From Bacteroidales bacterium (GTDB taxonomy: Bacteria > Bacteroidota > Bacteroidia > Bacteroidales > VadinHA17): DNA of 60,552 bases. Position numbers and translations under genes: made by a program. Where the stretch lies: positions 1-60,552 of the forward strand of contig JANTHB010000009.1 in the NCBI GenBank assembly GCA_024762655.1, given 5' to 3'. Below are positions 15,647-25,330 of the stretch, in pieces; the first letter of the stretch is position 1, and each line of letters begins with the position of its first letter. The notes under the pieces were generated by a model, which was given only the letters and a program-made list of their open reading frames with translations, searched no databases and was not told the DNA's origin.

Positions 15647-18100
15647 ATGGAAACGGCTCCTTCAGAATATCCTTTTATACAAGAAGAAAGTATCGATCTT
15701 AAAAAATTCCTTTTTAAGATTTTATATAACTGGTACTGGTTCGCCATCGCCATGTTTTTTGCACTGACCATAGCCTATCTGGTAAACCGGTATTCCGATC
15801 CCGTTTACAGTGTTACCTCCACCATCATCGTCAGGGATGACACCAAGGCAGGAAAAGGGCAGTTGTCAGGATATGAGAATGTCCTGGAAGGCATGGATAT
15901 CTTCAGAAGCAAGAAGAACATCTATAATGAAATGGGGATCCTTCAATCCTACTCCCTGGCATACAAGACACTGTCCGAACTGAAAGACTTTGAGATCACC
16001 TACATGCTGGTAGGCAGAAGAGGGATCAAAGAGTCTCCTCTATACAACCGGTCGCCTTTCATGGTCAAAATAGATACCTCTCATACACAAATGAGAGGTC
16101 ATAAGGTAAATGTCTTTTTATTATCGAAAGATAAATACCGTCTCACCATAGACGAAGGTATGAACATCGACACCATTCTCCATTACGGCGACCCTTTCAT
16201 TAATGATAATTTTTCTTTCATTATCGTTCCAAGAAACCCGGAAACATTTGATCCTGAAGAACAGTTGTCCAACAAATACTATTTCATCATCAATGATCTC
16301 AATGCCCTGACCAATCGTTATAAGGGAAAACTCAGCATTACGGTAAACGATAAGAAGGGATCTATTCTGATTGTCTCCACACAGGGACCGGTGGCCCAAC
16401 AGGAATGCGATTACCTCAATAAACTGGGTGACGTATATATCCGTTCGGGCCTGGAAGAAAAAAACAGAATAGCCACCAATACCATCAATTTTATTGATGA
16501 ACAGATGAAAAATATCGTTGATTCCCTGCGCAAGGCTGAGTTGAAACTGGAGAATTTCCGTATTAAAAACGATATCATTGACATCAGTAAGGAAGGAATG
16601 GCTATCTATGATAAGATCAGTGAGTTTCAATCGCAGAAAGCCGTTCTGGAGATCCAAAAAAACTATTATCAGTATGTCTTAAATTTCCTGGAAAAATCGG
16701 TCAATGTCAGTGAAATGGTAGCTCCGAGCGTGGCGGGTATCGATGATCCGGTATTGATCTCTCTGATCCAGCAGTTGATCGAGTTGTACAGTCAGAAAAC
16801 CAATCTTCAAATAACCACACAGCCTAATTCTACCGGACTGCAGCTGGTCAACGAGAAAATATATAAAACACGAAAACTCCTGGTGGATAATGTCAAAAGC
16901 CTGATCCATTCCACCGAGTTGGGGCTGCACGATGTTGATAAGAATATCAATGCCCTGACGGTCCAGATCAAGAAACTGCCCATAAAAGAAAGACAATTGC
17001 TGGGTATTGAAAGGGTATATAACATTGCCAATCAAATATACACTTACCTGTTGGAGAAAAGGGCCGAGGCCGGTATTGCCAAAGCCTCCAATGTCGCTGA
17101 CAATAAGATCCTGGATATTGCCCGGCCAGAGAATGCCGCCAAGGTAAAACCCAAAACCTCATTGAATTACATGATCGCCCTGGTGTTGGGTTTTCTCGTC
17201 CCATTAACCATCCTTCTGCTGTTGGAATATTTTAACAACAAGGTTGTTGATAAAAAAGACATAGAATCCAAAACCCGTGTTCCTATTCTGGGCACCGTCG
17301 GACATAACACCACCGAGGAAAATGTCCCCGTGCTCACCCTTCCTAAATCAGCGCTGGCAGAATCTTTCCGGGCACTGCGGACCAATCTGCAATATAAACT
17401 GAAAGAAAAAGGCCAAAAAATTATTGTGGTTACCTCTACTATCAGCGGAGAAGGGAAAACATTTGCAGCAGAAAACCTGGCCGTTATCATAGCCATGTCC
17501 GGTAAAAAAACACTACTTGCCAGTTTTGACTTAAGAAAACCCAAAATTCACAGGGATTTCAACCTCAGCAATGAAATAGGATTAAGCTCTTATCTGGCAA
17601 ACCTGCACAGTTATGAGGAAATGATCCGGAAAACGGATATTGAGAATCTGTATGTGGCCACCTCCGGGGAAGTCCCCCCAAACCCTGCAGAGCTGTTGGA
17701 AAGTGGGCGGACAGAAGAATTTTTCTCACAGGCTAAAAAAGATTTCGATTATATTGTGGTGGACACTCCTCCGCTGGCTATTGTCACAGACACCCTGCTG
17801 CTGATCCCATATGCGGATACGATCCTTTACCTGGTGCGGCAAAACTATTCCAGTAAGGATGTGGTTCCTTTTCTGGACGATCTGTATGAAAAACAGGAAC
17901 TGAAGAAACTTGGCATTCTGGTCAACGACATCAAGCTTTCCAGTTATTACGGCTACAGTTACGGGTATGGCTACGGGTATGGTTACGGGTATCATTACGG
18001 ATATGGTTACGGGTATGGCTATGGCCAGGGCTATTATGAAGAAGAAGACAAACAGAAACCGTTGCTACGTAAGGTCTTTCATTTTCTGTTTCATAAATAG
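15647..18100 (+). CDS. Wzc-like chain-length determinant / BY-kinase with Tyr-Gly tail
   Basis: 817 residues. N-terminal Wzz domain with a membrane helix near residues 26-47, a long coiled-coil periplasmic part, a second membrane helix near 508-527, then a cytoplasmic bacterial tyrosine kinase domain. Kinase motifs: Walker A SGEGKT (about residue 600), Walker A' SFDLRKPKIH and Walker B YIVVDTPP. The tail (about 765-797) holds 16 tyrosines, mostly as Tyr-Gly repeats, coded by near-identical 12-base units. Tyrosine clusters at this place are autophosphorylated in Wzc and control polymer length and export. No low-molecular-weight phosphatase (Wzb) gene is adjacent. Confidence 0.9.
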   Translation: METAPSEYPFIQEESIDLKKFLFKILYNWYWFAIAMFFALTIAYLVNRYSDPVYSVTSTIIVRDDTKAGKGQLSGYENVLEGMDIFRSKKNIYNEMGILQSYSLAYKTLSELKDFEITYMLVGRRGIKESPLYNRSPFMVKIDTSHTQMRGHKVNVFLLSKDKYRLTIDEGMNIDTILHYGDPFINDNFSFIIVPRNPETFDPEEQLSNKYYFIINDLNALTNRYKGKLSITVNDKKGSILIVSTQGPVAQQECDYLNKLGDVYIRSGLEEKNRIATNTINFIDEQMKNIVDSLRKAELKLENFRIKNDIIDISKEGMAIYDKISEFQSQKAVLEIQKNYYQYVLNFLEKSVNVSEMVAPSVAGIDDPVLISLIQQLIELYSQKTNLQITTQPNSTGLQLVNEKIYKTRKLLVDNVKSLIHSTELGLHDVDKNINALTVQIKKLPIKERQLLGIERVYNIANQIYTYLLEKRAEAGIAKASNVADNKILDIARPENAAKVKPKTSLNYMIALVLGFLVPLTILLLLEYFNNKVVDKKDIESKTRVPILGTVGHNTTEENVPVLTLPKSALAESFRALRTNLQYKLKEKGQKIIVVTSTISGEGKTFAAENLAVIIAMSGKKTLLASFDLRKPKIHRDFNLSNEIGLSSYLANLHSYEEMIRKTDIENLYVATSGEVPPNPAELLESGRTEEFFSQAKKDFDYIVVDTPPLAIVTDTLLLIPYADTILYLVRQNYSSKDVVPFLDDLYEKQELKKLGILVNDIKLSSYYGYSYGYGYGYGYGYHYGYGYGYGYGQGYYEEEDKQKPLLRKVFHFLFHK

Positions 18101-18121
18101 CACCATAAAACACACGGGAAC

Positions 18122-19606
18122 ATGAGCCAGCCGGGAAGTAAAAAAGAACCTACTCTTTTTCAGGCCCTGGTTCCTCTGGTCTTCCTCATTCTTTTTCTCT
18201 TCCTGAATGTCAGATTCTTCGAAGACACCCTGGCCGGTTCCAACCAGATGGCCCTGCTGCTGGCCGCCGCCATCGCCGGACTTGTTGCCTACACCACAGG
18301 GGTAAGATGGAAAAAGATGGAGACCAGCATTGTCCGCAGCATCAGCTCGGCACTGCCTGCCATTCTGATCTTGTTTCTGATAGGGGCCCTGGCAGGTACC
18401 TGGATGTTAAGCGGCGTGGTACCCACGCTCATTTACTACGGGCTGGAGATTTTGAATCCCAAGATCTTCCTTTTTGCATCCATCACCATATCCGCCTTAG
18501 TCTCCCTGGCCACAGGAAGCTCCTGGTCCACTATCGCAACCATCGGCATAGCCCTGATAGGAATTGGAAGGACACTGGGCATCCAGGACGGATTAGTGGC
18601 CGGATCTATCATCTCGGGGGCCTATTTCGGGGACAAGATGTCTCCGCTCTCTGACACAACCAACCTGGCCCCGGCCATGGCCGGCACCGATCTGTTCACC
18701 CACATCAGGTATATGATCATCACCACCTGGCCTTCCATCACTCTGGCCATGATCGCATTCCTCATCATCGGGTTTACCCTGCATTATCCGGTTAGCCATA
18801 CCGAAGTCTCCGGAGTCATGTCGGCCCTGAAAAACACGTTCCTCATTTCTCCTGTTCTTTTGATTGTGCCGGTGGCGTTGATTATTATCATTGTACGCAA
18901 AGTACCGGCCGTACCGGCCCTTCTCTCAGGGATCCTGCTGGGGGTCGTCTTTGCCCTGATCTTCCAGCCACAGGCTGTTCGCCAGGTGGCAGAAACGGGT
19001 GGAAGTTATGCCAAGATCGCCTGGATTGCCAGCATGAAATCCATGTTCGGTCCCGTGAATATACCCACCTCTAACCCTATTGTTACCAAGCTGCTGGCCA
19101 CGCGGGGTATGGCCGGTATGCTGAATACCATCTGGCTGATTCTTTCGGCAATGATCTTCGGAGGGATGATGGAATCCGGCAATTTTCTGATTCGCATATC
19201 AAAAAGCATCCTCGGCTTTGTACATAACACCACATCACTGGTAGGCTCCACCGTAGTTACCTGCATCTTTTTTAATATTACGGCTTCCGACCAGTATATC
19301 TCCATTGTCGTACCGGGAAGGATGTTTGCCAAAACCTACCGTAAAAAAGGCTATAAACCCGAATTGCTCAGCCGCACACTGGAAGATGCAGGAACAGTCA
19401 CTTCTGTCCTGATCCCCTGGAATACCGGTGGTGCCACCCAGGCCACAGTACTGGGGGTTCCTACTTTAACATATCTTCCTTACGCCTTTTTCAACCTTAT
19501 CAGTCCGTTTATGAGTATTTTTATTGCCGCGATCAATTATAAGATCAGACGGTTTGCCGCCGGGGAAATTCCCTCAGATACTGAAGGGTCCCCTGCAGAA
19601 GGATAA
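18122..19606 (+). CDS. nhaC: Na+/H+ antiporter, NhaC family
   Basis: 494 residues with about 11-12 membrane helices. The conserved block GAYFGDKMSPLSDTTNLAPA (about residues 162-181) is diagnostic of NhaC-type antiporters. It exchanges sodium for protons across the inner membrane. It starts 21 bases after the Wzc stop, so it may be read from the same transcript, though functionally unrelated. It ends before two short hairpins shared with the convergent E1 gene. Confidence 0.9.
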   Translation: MSQPGSKKEPTLFQALVPLVFLILFLFLNVRFFEDTLAGSNQMALLLAAAIAGLVAYTTGVRWKKMETSIVRSISSALPAILILFLIGALAGTWMLSGVVPTLIYYGLEILNPKIFLFASITISALVSLATGSSWSTIATIGIALIGIGRTLGIQDGLVAGSIISGAYFGDKMSPLSDTTNLAPAMAGTDLFTHIRYMIITTWPSITLAMIAFLIIGFTLHYPVSHTEVSGVMSALKNTFLISPVLLIVPVALIIIIVRKVPAVPALLSGILLGVVFALIFQPQAVRQVAETGGSYAKIAWIASMKSMFGPVNIPTSNPIVTKLLATRGMAGMLNTIWLILSAMIFGGMMESGNFLIRISKSILGFVHNTTSLVGSTVVTCIFFNITASDQYISIVVPGRMFAKTYRKKGYKPELLSRTLEDAGTVTSVLIPWNTGGATQATVLGVPTLTYLPYAFFNLISPFMSIFIAAINYKIRRFAAGEIPSDTEGSPAEG

Positions 19607-19620
19607 CCCTATACATGCAA

Positions 19621-19646
19621 CTCATTCGTACACCTGTACGAATGAG
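19621..19646. terminator. Perfect 11-bp hairpin between convergent genes
   Basis: Arms ctcattcgtac (19621-19631) and gtacgaatgag (19636-19646) with a 4-base loop. It lies between nhaC (+) and the E1 gene (-). There is no T-run on either side, so it is not a classic intrinsic terminator, but it could stop or process transcripts from both directions. Confidence 0.45.
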
Positions 19647-19661
19647 TGGATTACGAGAAAT

Positions 19662-19681
19662 CTACGTAGTCGCCTACGTAG
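19662..19681. repeat. Paired ctacgtag palindromes
   Basis: Two identical self-complementary 8-mers (19662-19669 and 19674-19681) separated by four bases. They can form a stem-loop and sit just 6 bases past the E1 stop codon. Confidence 0.5.
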
Positions 19682-19687
19682 GAAATA

Positions 19688-22114
19688 TCAATAAAGTTTG
19701 GGATATTTTTTCGGGTTGGCTTCGTGCATGATATCATACACCGTCTCAAAGACATCCTCAGCATTGGGATTGGAAAAATAGTCTCCGTCGGTAGCATAAG
19801 CTGGCCTGTGTTCCTGTGCCGAGAGGGTACGCGGCTCCGTATCCAGATAATAATAAGCTTCCTGTTCTTCCACAACTTTCTGCATCATATAGGCAGTAGC
19901 TCCACCCGGAACATCTTCATCAAAAAACAGAACCCGGTTGGTTTTTTTTACGGATTGCAGAATGGTCTTATCCAAATCGAAAGGAATAAGGGTCTGCACG
20001 TCTATCAGTTCCACCGACACATCAAATTCTTCCAACTGTTCTATGGCATCCTGTGCGATCCTGACACATGATCCGTACGTCACCAGCGTAATATCCGTGC
20101 CCTCATTCAGGACTTCCGGTTTCCCCAGCGGGATCTTGTATTCTCCGATATTCGCGGGCATCTTTTCCTTCCGGCGATAACCATTGAGAGGTTCAATAAC
20201 CAGTGCCGGGTCTTGTCCTTCCAGCAGGGTATTATAGAACCCCGCTGCCACGGTCATATTTCTGGGCACGCAGACATAAACGCCACGTATAGAGTTGATC
20301 ACCATACTCAAGGGGGACCCGGAGTGCCAGATTCCTTCGAGACGATGCCCCCGGGTACGTATAATCACCGGAGCAATCATCTCTCCGCGGGTACGGTAAG
20401 TTGTCGTAGCCAGGTCGTCACTCAGGGTCTGCAGAGCATACAGGAGATAGTCAAAATATTGCATCTCGGCGATGGGACGCAGTCCACGTAAAGCCAGACC
20501 TATCCCCTGCCCCAGGATGGTGGTCTCACGAATCCCGGTGTCTGTCACACGCAGCTCTCCGTATTTTTTCTGTAGCCCTTCCAGTGACTGGTTCACTCCC
20601 CCAATATACCCGGTATCTTCTCCAAAAATTAATAATTTAGGATATTTCGAAAATAAATGATCAAAATTTTCCCGAAGCACAAGACGTCCCGGCACTTCTT
20701 CTGCATCGTCATGAATATCCGGAGATAGGGGAGTAACATTTAAAACAGAAGTAGGGGCCTCATTATAAAGGTGGGAATTATATCGTTCTTTGGCATCTTT
20801 CTGATTTTTCTTCAACCATGCTACCAGGTCACCCTGTAGGGTTTCCCTCATGGGACAATCGGGACAAACCCAGCGGAGGATTTTCTTTGCAGCGCTAAAA
20901 ACATCTTTCCGTAAAGGGTACATTACTTTTTTAAGTTCCCGGGTCGTTATTCCCACTTTATCCACATGCTCCCTTTTACACATGCAAGAACGATTATCGA
21001 TAATTTTGATAAGGGAATCACGTGCTGCTCTAATTGGGCGCTGGAAATCTTCCCAGGCTTTTTTCCGGGCCTCTTTGGCCTCACGGAGCGCCTCTTTTTC
21101 AATCTCATCCAGTTCTTCAGCGCCGGCAATTCCAGCATCAAGCATCCACTCCCGCATCTTGCGGATCGGGTCCATCTCTTTCTCCCATTTCAACCGCTCT
21201 TCCGGTTTGTATCTCTCATGCGAACCGGACGTTGAATGTCCCAGGGGCTGAGACACCTCCTGTATATGGAAAACAACAGGGACTTGTTTTTCCCGGCATT
21301 CCCGCACTCCTTCTTCATAAAGTTTGCACAGGCCGGGATAATCCCACCCTTTTCCGGTATAAATCAAGATACCTTCTTTATCATCCTTTTTTTCAAATCC
21401 TTTTAACAGTTCGGAGATACTCCCTTTGGTAGTTTGGTATTTTTTAGGCACGGAAATACCATAGCCGTCATCATAAACCGATAAGGCCATAGGCACCTGC
21501 AACACACCGGCGGCATTCACAGTTTCCCAGAAATGGCCTTCCGAAGTGCTGGCATCCCCGATAGAACCAAAGGCTACCTCATTGCCTTTTACCGACAAGG
21601 TATCAAACTGATGTAACTCCTTATTAAGCCTGAACAATTTGGATGCATAGGCCAGGCCCAGCAGACGAGGCATCTGACCGGCAGTAGGGGAAATGTCGGC
21701 AGAGGTATTCTTCTGCTTTGTCAGATCTCGCCAGGAACCGTCACGGTTAATGTTAGGCGTGGAAAAATGATTATTGAACGAAAGACCTCCGTTTCCTATG
21801 GAAAGTTCAGGATCGGTATTGCCATAAAGCTGATGAAAAAAGTCCTCAGCGGAAAAGATCCCTGCCGCCATCATCCATGTCTGATCACGGTAGTAGCCTG
21901 ATCTCCAATCGCCGTTCTTATATTGTTTGGCAAGCGCTATCTGAACAATCTCTTTGCCGTCTCCGAAAATACCGAACTTGGCTTTTCCCGTTAAAACTTC
22001 TTTCCTTCCTATTACGCTCAGATTCCGGCTAAGATTTGCCAATTTGTAATCTGCCAGGACTTCTGCCCTGAAATCCTCCAACGAAATATCTTTTTTATTT
22101 TCAACTTCCTGCAT
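19688..22114 (-). CDS. Fused alpha/beta E1 component of a 2-oxoacid dehydrogenase
   Basis: 808 residues, joining both E1 halves that are separate proteins in many bacteria. Alpha half: thiamin-diphosphate motif starting GDASTSEGHFWETVN (about 186). Beta half from about residue 485: FGEDTGYIGGVN, then TDTGIRETTILGQGIGLAL and the transketolase C-terminal domain (VTYGSCVRIAQDA). The linker carries two cysteine pairs (CMC and CPDC, about 375-420), which could bind metal. The enzyme decarboxylates a 2-oxoacid, probably branched-chain type or pyruvate, and passes the acyl group to E2. No E2 or E3 gene lies nearby. Confidence 0.9.
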   Translation of the reverse strand: MQEVENKKDISLEDFRAEVLADYKLANLSRNLSVIGRKEVLTGKAKFGIFGDGKEIVQIALAKQYKNGDWRSGYYRDQTWMMAAGIFSAEDFFHQLYGNTDPELSIGNGGLSFNNHFSTPNINRDGSWRDLTKQKNTSADISPTAGQMPRLLGLAYASKLFRLNKELHQFDTLSVKGNEVAFGSIGDASTSEGHFWETVNAAGVLQVPMALSVYDDGYGISVPKKYQTTKGSISELLKGFEKKDDKEGILIYTGKGWDYPGLCKLYEEGVRECREKQVPVVFHIQEVSQPLGHSTSGSHERYKPEERLKWEKEMDPIRKMREWMLDAGIAGAEELDEIEKEALREAKEARKKAWEDFQRPIRAARDSLIKIIDNRSCMCKREHVDKVGITTRELKKVMYPLRKDVFSAAKKILRWVCPDCPMRETLQGDLVAWLKKNQKDAKERYNSHLYNEAPTSVLNVTPLSPDIHDDAEEVPGRLVLRENFDHLFSKYPKLLIFGEDTGYIGGVNQSLEGLQKKYGELRVTDTGIRETTILGQGIGLALRGLRPIAEMQYFDYLLYALQTLSDDLATTTYRTRGEMIAPVIIRTRGHRLEGIWHSGSPLSMVINSIRGVYVCVPRNMTVAAGFYNTLLEGQDPALVIEPLNGYRRKEKMPANIGEYKIPLGKPEVLNEGTDITLVTYGSCVRIAQDAIEQLEEFDVSVELIDVQTLIPFDLDKTILQSVKKTNRVLFFDEDVPGGATAYMMQKVVEEQEAYYYLDTEPRTLSAQEHRPAYATDGDYFSNPNAEDVFETVYDIMHEANPKKYPKLY

Positions 22115-22147
22115 ATCTACTTTTTTAATAATTCTGTTTTAATCGCA

Positions 22148-22155
22148 CAAAGTTA
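22148..22155 (-). promoter_or_regulatory. -7 box (TAACTTTG) for the E1 gene
   Basis: Minus-strand TAACTTTG fits TAnnTTTG, 33 bases ahead of the ATG at 22114. No clear -33 TTG. Confidence 0.4.
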
Positions 22156-22297
22156 CTAAGAATTAATCTAAATAAAAAATGAAAGAACATAATATTATTT
22201 CCGATCTGTTAACCTTGAATGGTGCCTCCCGGTAAAATCCTAACCTCAGGATAACACCTCCCTGGTTTAGCTTCCGACAACATGAAAAAGAACTTTT

Positions 22298-23566
22298 TCA
22301 AAAGGTATTGTTGATATCTTCGATACTGGTACCGAGTATCTTTTCAGCTATCTCACTCAATGCTCTTTCGGTCCCTGAGAAATGCCATGTCTGGCTGGCA
22401 TGCGTGAATTTTTCGCCTGGTTTCAATGCGGCTGCGGGTGAGGAGGTCTCCAGTTCATAGAAGGGTCCCAACTGTCCTCCGTCCGGTAACGGACCATCAT
22501 TATATGCATTTACCACATCCCCGTCAAAAGGATTTTTTTGGATCTCCCACATCGAATTGACATAGTCCGTCACCCCTTCCGGTTTGTTGTATTTTACAAT
22601 GGTAAGGATATGATTGATTTTGTCATAGCTACCCAGAACATCTTTTGCCCTTCCGGGATTAAGCCCGATCTTCCCTCTGGATTTCCCATCTCCTTTAAAA
22701 AAGATCACTCCATCTTTAATCTTCAGGCGGTCGGGAGGGATCTTCCCGAAATAGGCATCATTTACGACTCTTCCTAAAACATTGCTGTCGCCGGTATGAT
22801 AAGGAACCACGATGGTAGTGGCATCGGAAGGTCTGTACATCCCCAGCAACCATATGGAAGGCATGCCCGCATCTTTTGTCCAGGCGTGATCCCCCTTGTT
22901 CACCAATATATTCTCCGTTTCATAACCCACCCATTTCACATTTTCCGGGAGCTTCTCACCCAGCAGGTCTTTCAGGTCATTATCTTCTAGCAAACGCACG
23001 GTACGTCGGATTCCAATGTCAAACGTATGGGAGGAATAATTCACCAGAGTGATATCCCTGGTAAACTTCACCTTACGATCCCTTCGCTCCTCTGTTTCAA
23101 AAGGCTCTGTATCAAAGGCTGCGGGCGTAACCCAATGGTCCAGATCGAACGGATCCCCGGGTTTAAAGAAGAGGGAAAACTGTCCTCCTTCGGGTCCGAG
23201 CCAGAGACGTTCTTCACCCCCCCAGGGGTTAAAATGCGCTTGTATTTTCCCGGACCGGATGAATTTATCATTGACCCATCCGATGCTAAAACCATTCATC
23301 CCGTCGAAGGTGCTGGTCATGACCCGTCCCTGCAAATCGGCCGAAACGAGAACCAGTCGGGTGCTATCCTCCGACCGGAGAATTGCATAGGATTTATTGC
23401 CCTTCATCACATTCACATCATAGGCAAATGTTCCCTTTATTAGTTCGCCGGTTTTCATTTTTTCCATTTTCTTTTGGTTTTTTGAGGCATTTCCGCATCC
23501 GGAGGCGAGCAGCACCAACCCGGTCAGCAGTCCCGGTAACAGGGTATTCCAGAATTTTAGTTTCAT
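22298..23566 (-). CDS. DUF6786-type lipoprotein
   Basis: 422 residues. N-terminal lipoprotein signal with LASGC (Cys near residue 24). The rest is beta-rich with many aromatic residues (FNPWGGEERLWLGPEGGQFS), resembling the uncharacterised DUF6786 family of Bacteroidota lipoproteins and, loosely, galactose-mutarotase-like folds. It ends 27 bases after (on its own strand, begins after) the methyltransferase stop, so the two genes likely form an operon. No catalytic function can be assigned from the sequence. Confidence 0.7.
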   Translation of the reverse strand: MKLKFWNTLLPGLLTGLVLLASGCGNASKNQKKMEKMKTGELIKGTFAYDVNVMKGNKSYAILRSEDSTRLVLVSADLQGRVMTSTFDGMNGFSIGWVNDKFIRSGKIQAHFNPWGGEERLWLGPEGGQFSLFFKPGDPFDLDHWVTPAAFDTEPFETEERRDRKVKFTRDITLVNYSSHTFDIGIRRTVRLLEDNDLKDLLGEKLPENVKWVGYETENILVNKGDHAWTKDAGMPSIWLLGMYRPSDATTIVVPYHTGDSNVLGRVVNDAYFGKIPPDRLKIKDGVIFFKGDGKSRGKIGLNPGRAKDVLGSYDKINHILTIVKYNKPEGVTDYVNSMWEIQKNPFDGDVVNAYNDGPLPDGGQLGPFYELETSSPAAALKPGEKFTHASQTWHFSGTERALSEIAEKILGTSIEDINNTF

Positions 23567-23593
23567 CGGGGATGTATTTTATCAATCTACTAT

Positions 23594-24490
23594 TCAGCTA
23601 TTTAGTTCCCGGATTTTCTTTCGTATTTCGCGGATATGATCGGGGGTGGTCCCACAACACCCTCCGATGATTTCCACTCCGATATCATAAAGTTCCGGAA
23701 CATATCTTACGGTTTCTTCGGGGGTTTCCGGGAAGACGGTTTTGTCTCCATGAATATGAGGTTCTCCGGCGTTGGCCTGTATCAATACAGGCGTATCCGG
23801 AGCACTCTCTTTCAATTGGCGGGCGATGGGCACCATCTGTTCGATCCCATGCCCGCAATTGGCTCCGATCACATCAGCCCCTGCTTCGACCATGGCCTTT
23901 GCCACCTCGGCCGGGGAGAAACCCATCATGGTACGGTACTCTCCCATGCCGGTCTTATCAAAGGTAAATGAGCAAATAGCCGCCAGGTGAGTATGATCCC
24001 TCACGGCCCGTAATGCTATCTTTGCCTCGTCAATGTCCATCATGGTTTCAATCATAGCCACGTCGGCCCCTCCCGCTTCCAGACCTTTCACCTGCGGGAC
24101 AAAAGCCTCATACATTTCTTCAGGTGTAATCTCTCCCATCATCAGGATCTTGCCGATAGGTCCGATCGAGCCCAGCACAATCCCTTCCGGGCCGATGGCT
24201 TCGCGTGAGATCTCAGCAGCCAGTCTGTTGATCTTGAAAGTCTGATTCTCCAGTCCGTAGCTCTTCAATTTAATCACACTACCTCCAAAGCTGTTGGTTT
24301 CTACCATATCCGCTCCTGCATCCGCATATCCTTTCGCTACGGAATAGATAATATCCCGGTGGGTAATGTTCCATCTCTCCGGACACTCTCCGGCGGGCAA
24401 TCCCTTTTCATGCAATTGTGTGCCCCACGCTCCATCAGAGACAAGCACCGGTTTCTTTTTTAACTTTTCCAATAATTTATTCATAATCAT
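23594..24490 (-). CDS. Homocysteine S-methyltransferase family protein (MetH N-terminal-like)
   Basis: 298 residues (296 if the second Met at 24484 is used). Contains the family opening DGAWGTQLHEKGL and the zinc ligands: one Cys in GANCGHG and the pair in GGCCGTTP. These fit a TIM-barrel methyltransferase that moves a methyl group to a thiol such as homocysteine. It matches only the first domain of MetH; no folate-, cobalamin- or SAM-binding domain follows, so the methyl donor is unclear. Confidence 0.85.
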   Translation of the reverse strand: MIMNKLLEKLKKKPVLVSDGAWGTQLHEKGLPAGECPERWNITHRDIIYSVAKGYADAGADMVETNSFGGSVIKLKSYGLENQTFKINRLAAEISREAIGPEGIVLGSIGPIGKILMMGEITPEEMYEAFVPQVKGLEAGGADVAMIETMMDIDEAKIALRAVRDHTHLAAICSFTFDKTGMGEYRTMMGFSPAEVAKAMVEAGADVIGANCGHGIEQMVPIARQLKESAPDTPVLIQANAGEPHIHGDKTVFPETPEETVRYVPELYDIGVEIIGGCCGTTPDHIREIRKKIRELNS

Positions 24491-24543
24491 TCAATAAGGA
24501 AGATCTAGGGCTCCTTGTTTTTCTCCGTTGTTTTTCAAACAAT

Positions 24544-24572
24544 CAAAATTAGAAAAATTTGAATTAGATTTG
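24544..24572. promoter_or_regulatory. Divergent -7 boxes between methyltransferase and HAD genes
   Basis: TAATTTTG on the minus strand (24544-24551) and TAGATTTG on the plus strand (24565-24572) both fit TAnnTTTG. They point away from each other toward the genes at 24490 and 24607. -33 elements are not evident. Confidence 0.4.
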
Positions 24573-24606
24573 AGGCCTCTGCTAAAATTCATAAAAATTA
24601 CTGCTC

Positions 24607-25236
24607 ATGGTACCTGTTTCCACACCGGAAGAGGTGATTTCACAAATAAAGTCTTCATGCAGCGCATTGATCTTTGACCTTGACGGAACCCTGGCCGATT
24701 CGAATCCCGCTCATCTGGAAGCCTGGACCAGAGCATGCAAAGCTTTCGGAATTGAGTATCCGAGGGATAAATTTTACTATTTCGCCGGACTATCATCGTT
24801 AAAGATCGCTGAAGAGATCCTGGAAGCATATGGCAAAAAGAAGGAGATCTCTCCCGACGAACTGTCTGCCCGGAAAGAAACGGAGTTCGATTCTCTGCAG
24901 GAAATGGTAAAACCTATTGAACCCGTTTTGCAAATTGTCCGGTATTTTTATGGAAAACTGCCTATGGCTGTAGGCACGGGACGATTAAAAGCTTCTACTT
25001 TTAAGACCCTTGATCATCTTGGTCTCACCCGGTATTTTGATGTTGTCATAGCGGCTGACGATGTAAAACATCATAAGCCTGAGCCGGAAACGTTTCTGCT
25101 CTGTGCCCGAAAAATGAATGTCAGGCCAGAGGAGTGTCTGGTGTTTGAAGATGCTGAACGTGGGCTGGAAGCTGCCCGGAAAGCAGGAATGGAAGTAATA
25201 GACGTAACCCCCTGGCATCCGCAAATGGTGATTTGA
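24607..25236 (+). CDS. HAD superfamily hydrolase (beta-phosphoglucomutase-like)
   Basis: 209 residues. Motif I FDLDGTLADS with both aspartates, motif II/III region VAIAADD-K (ADDVKHHKPEPETF) and motif IV VFEDAERGLEAA. Such proteins are sugar-phosphate phosphatases or phosphomutases, active in the cytoplasm with magnesium. Substrate unknown. The gene lies 94 bases before the TRAP operon on the same strand. Confidence 0.88.
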   Translation: MVPVSTPEEVISQIKSSCSALIFDLDGTLADSNPAHLEAWTRACKAFGIEYPRDKFYYFAGLSSLKIAEEILEAYGKKKEISPDELSARKETEFDSLQEMVKPIEPVLQIVRYFYGKLPMAVGTGRLKASTFKTLDHLGLTRYFDVVIAADDVKHHKPEPETFLLCARKMNVRPEECLVFEDAERGLEAARKAGMEVIDVTPWHPQMVI

Positions 25237-25330
25237 ACTATTTTTAATAATTTAGCTCAAACGTTTGCTTCTTCCCGTTCTTTCCTTTATTTTTGACTGT
25301 ATATTTTCATTATTTCATAAGCCACAATGC

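Noticed and set aside
17940-18037. CRISPR-like or non-coding tandem repeat
   Set aside because: The 12-base units are in frame with the Wzc tail and have no spacers.
24491-24606. SAM or cobalamin riboswitch upstream of the methyltransferase gene
   Set aside because: The 116-base gap is AT-rich, contains two -7 boxes and shows no conserved riboswitch core or stem pattern I recognise.
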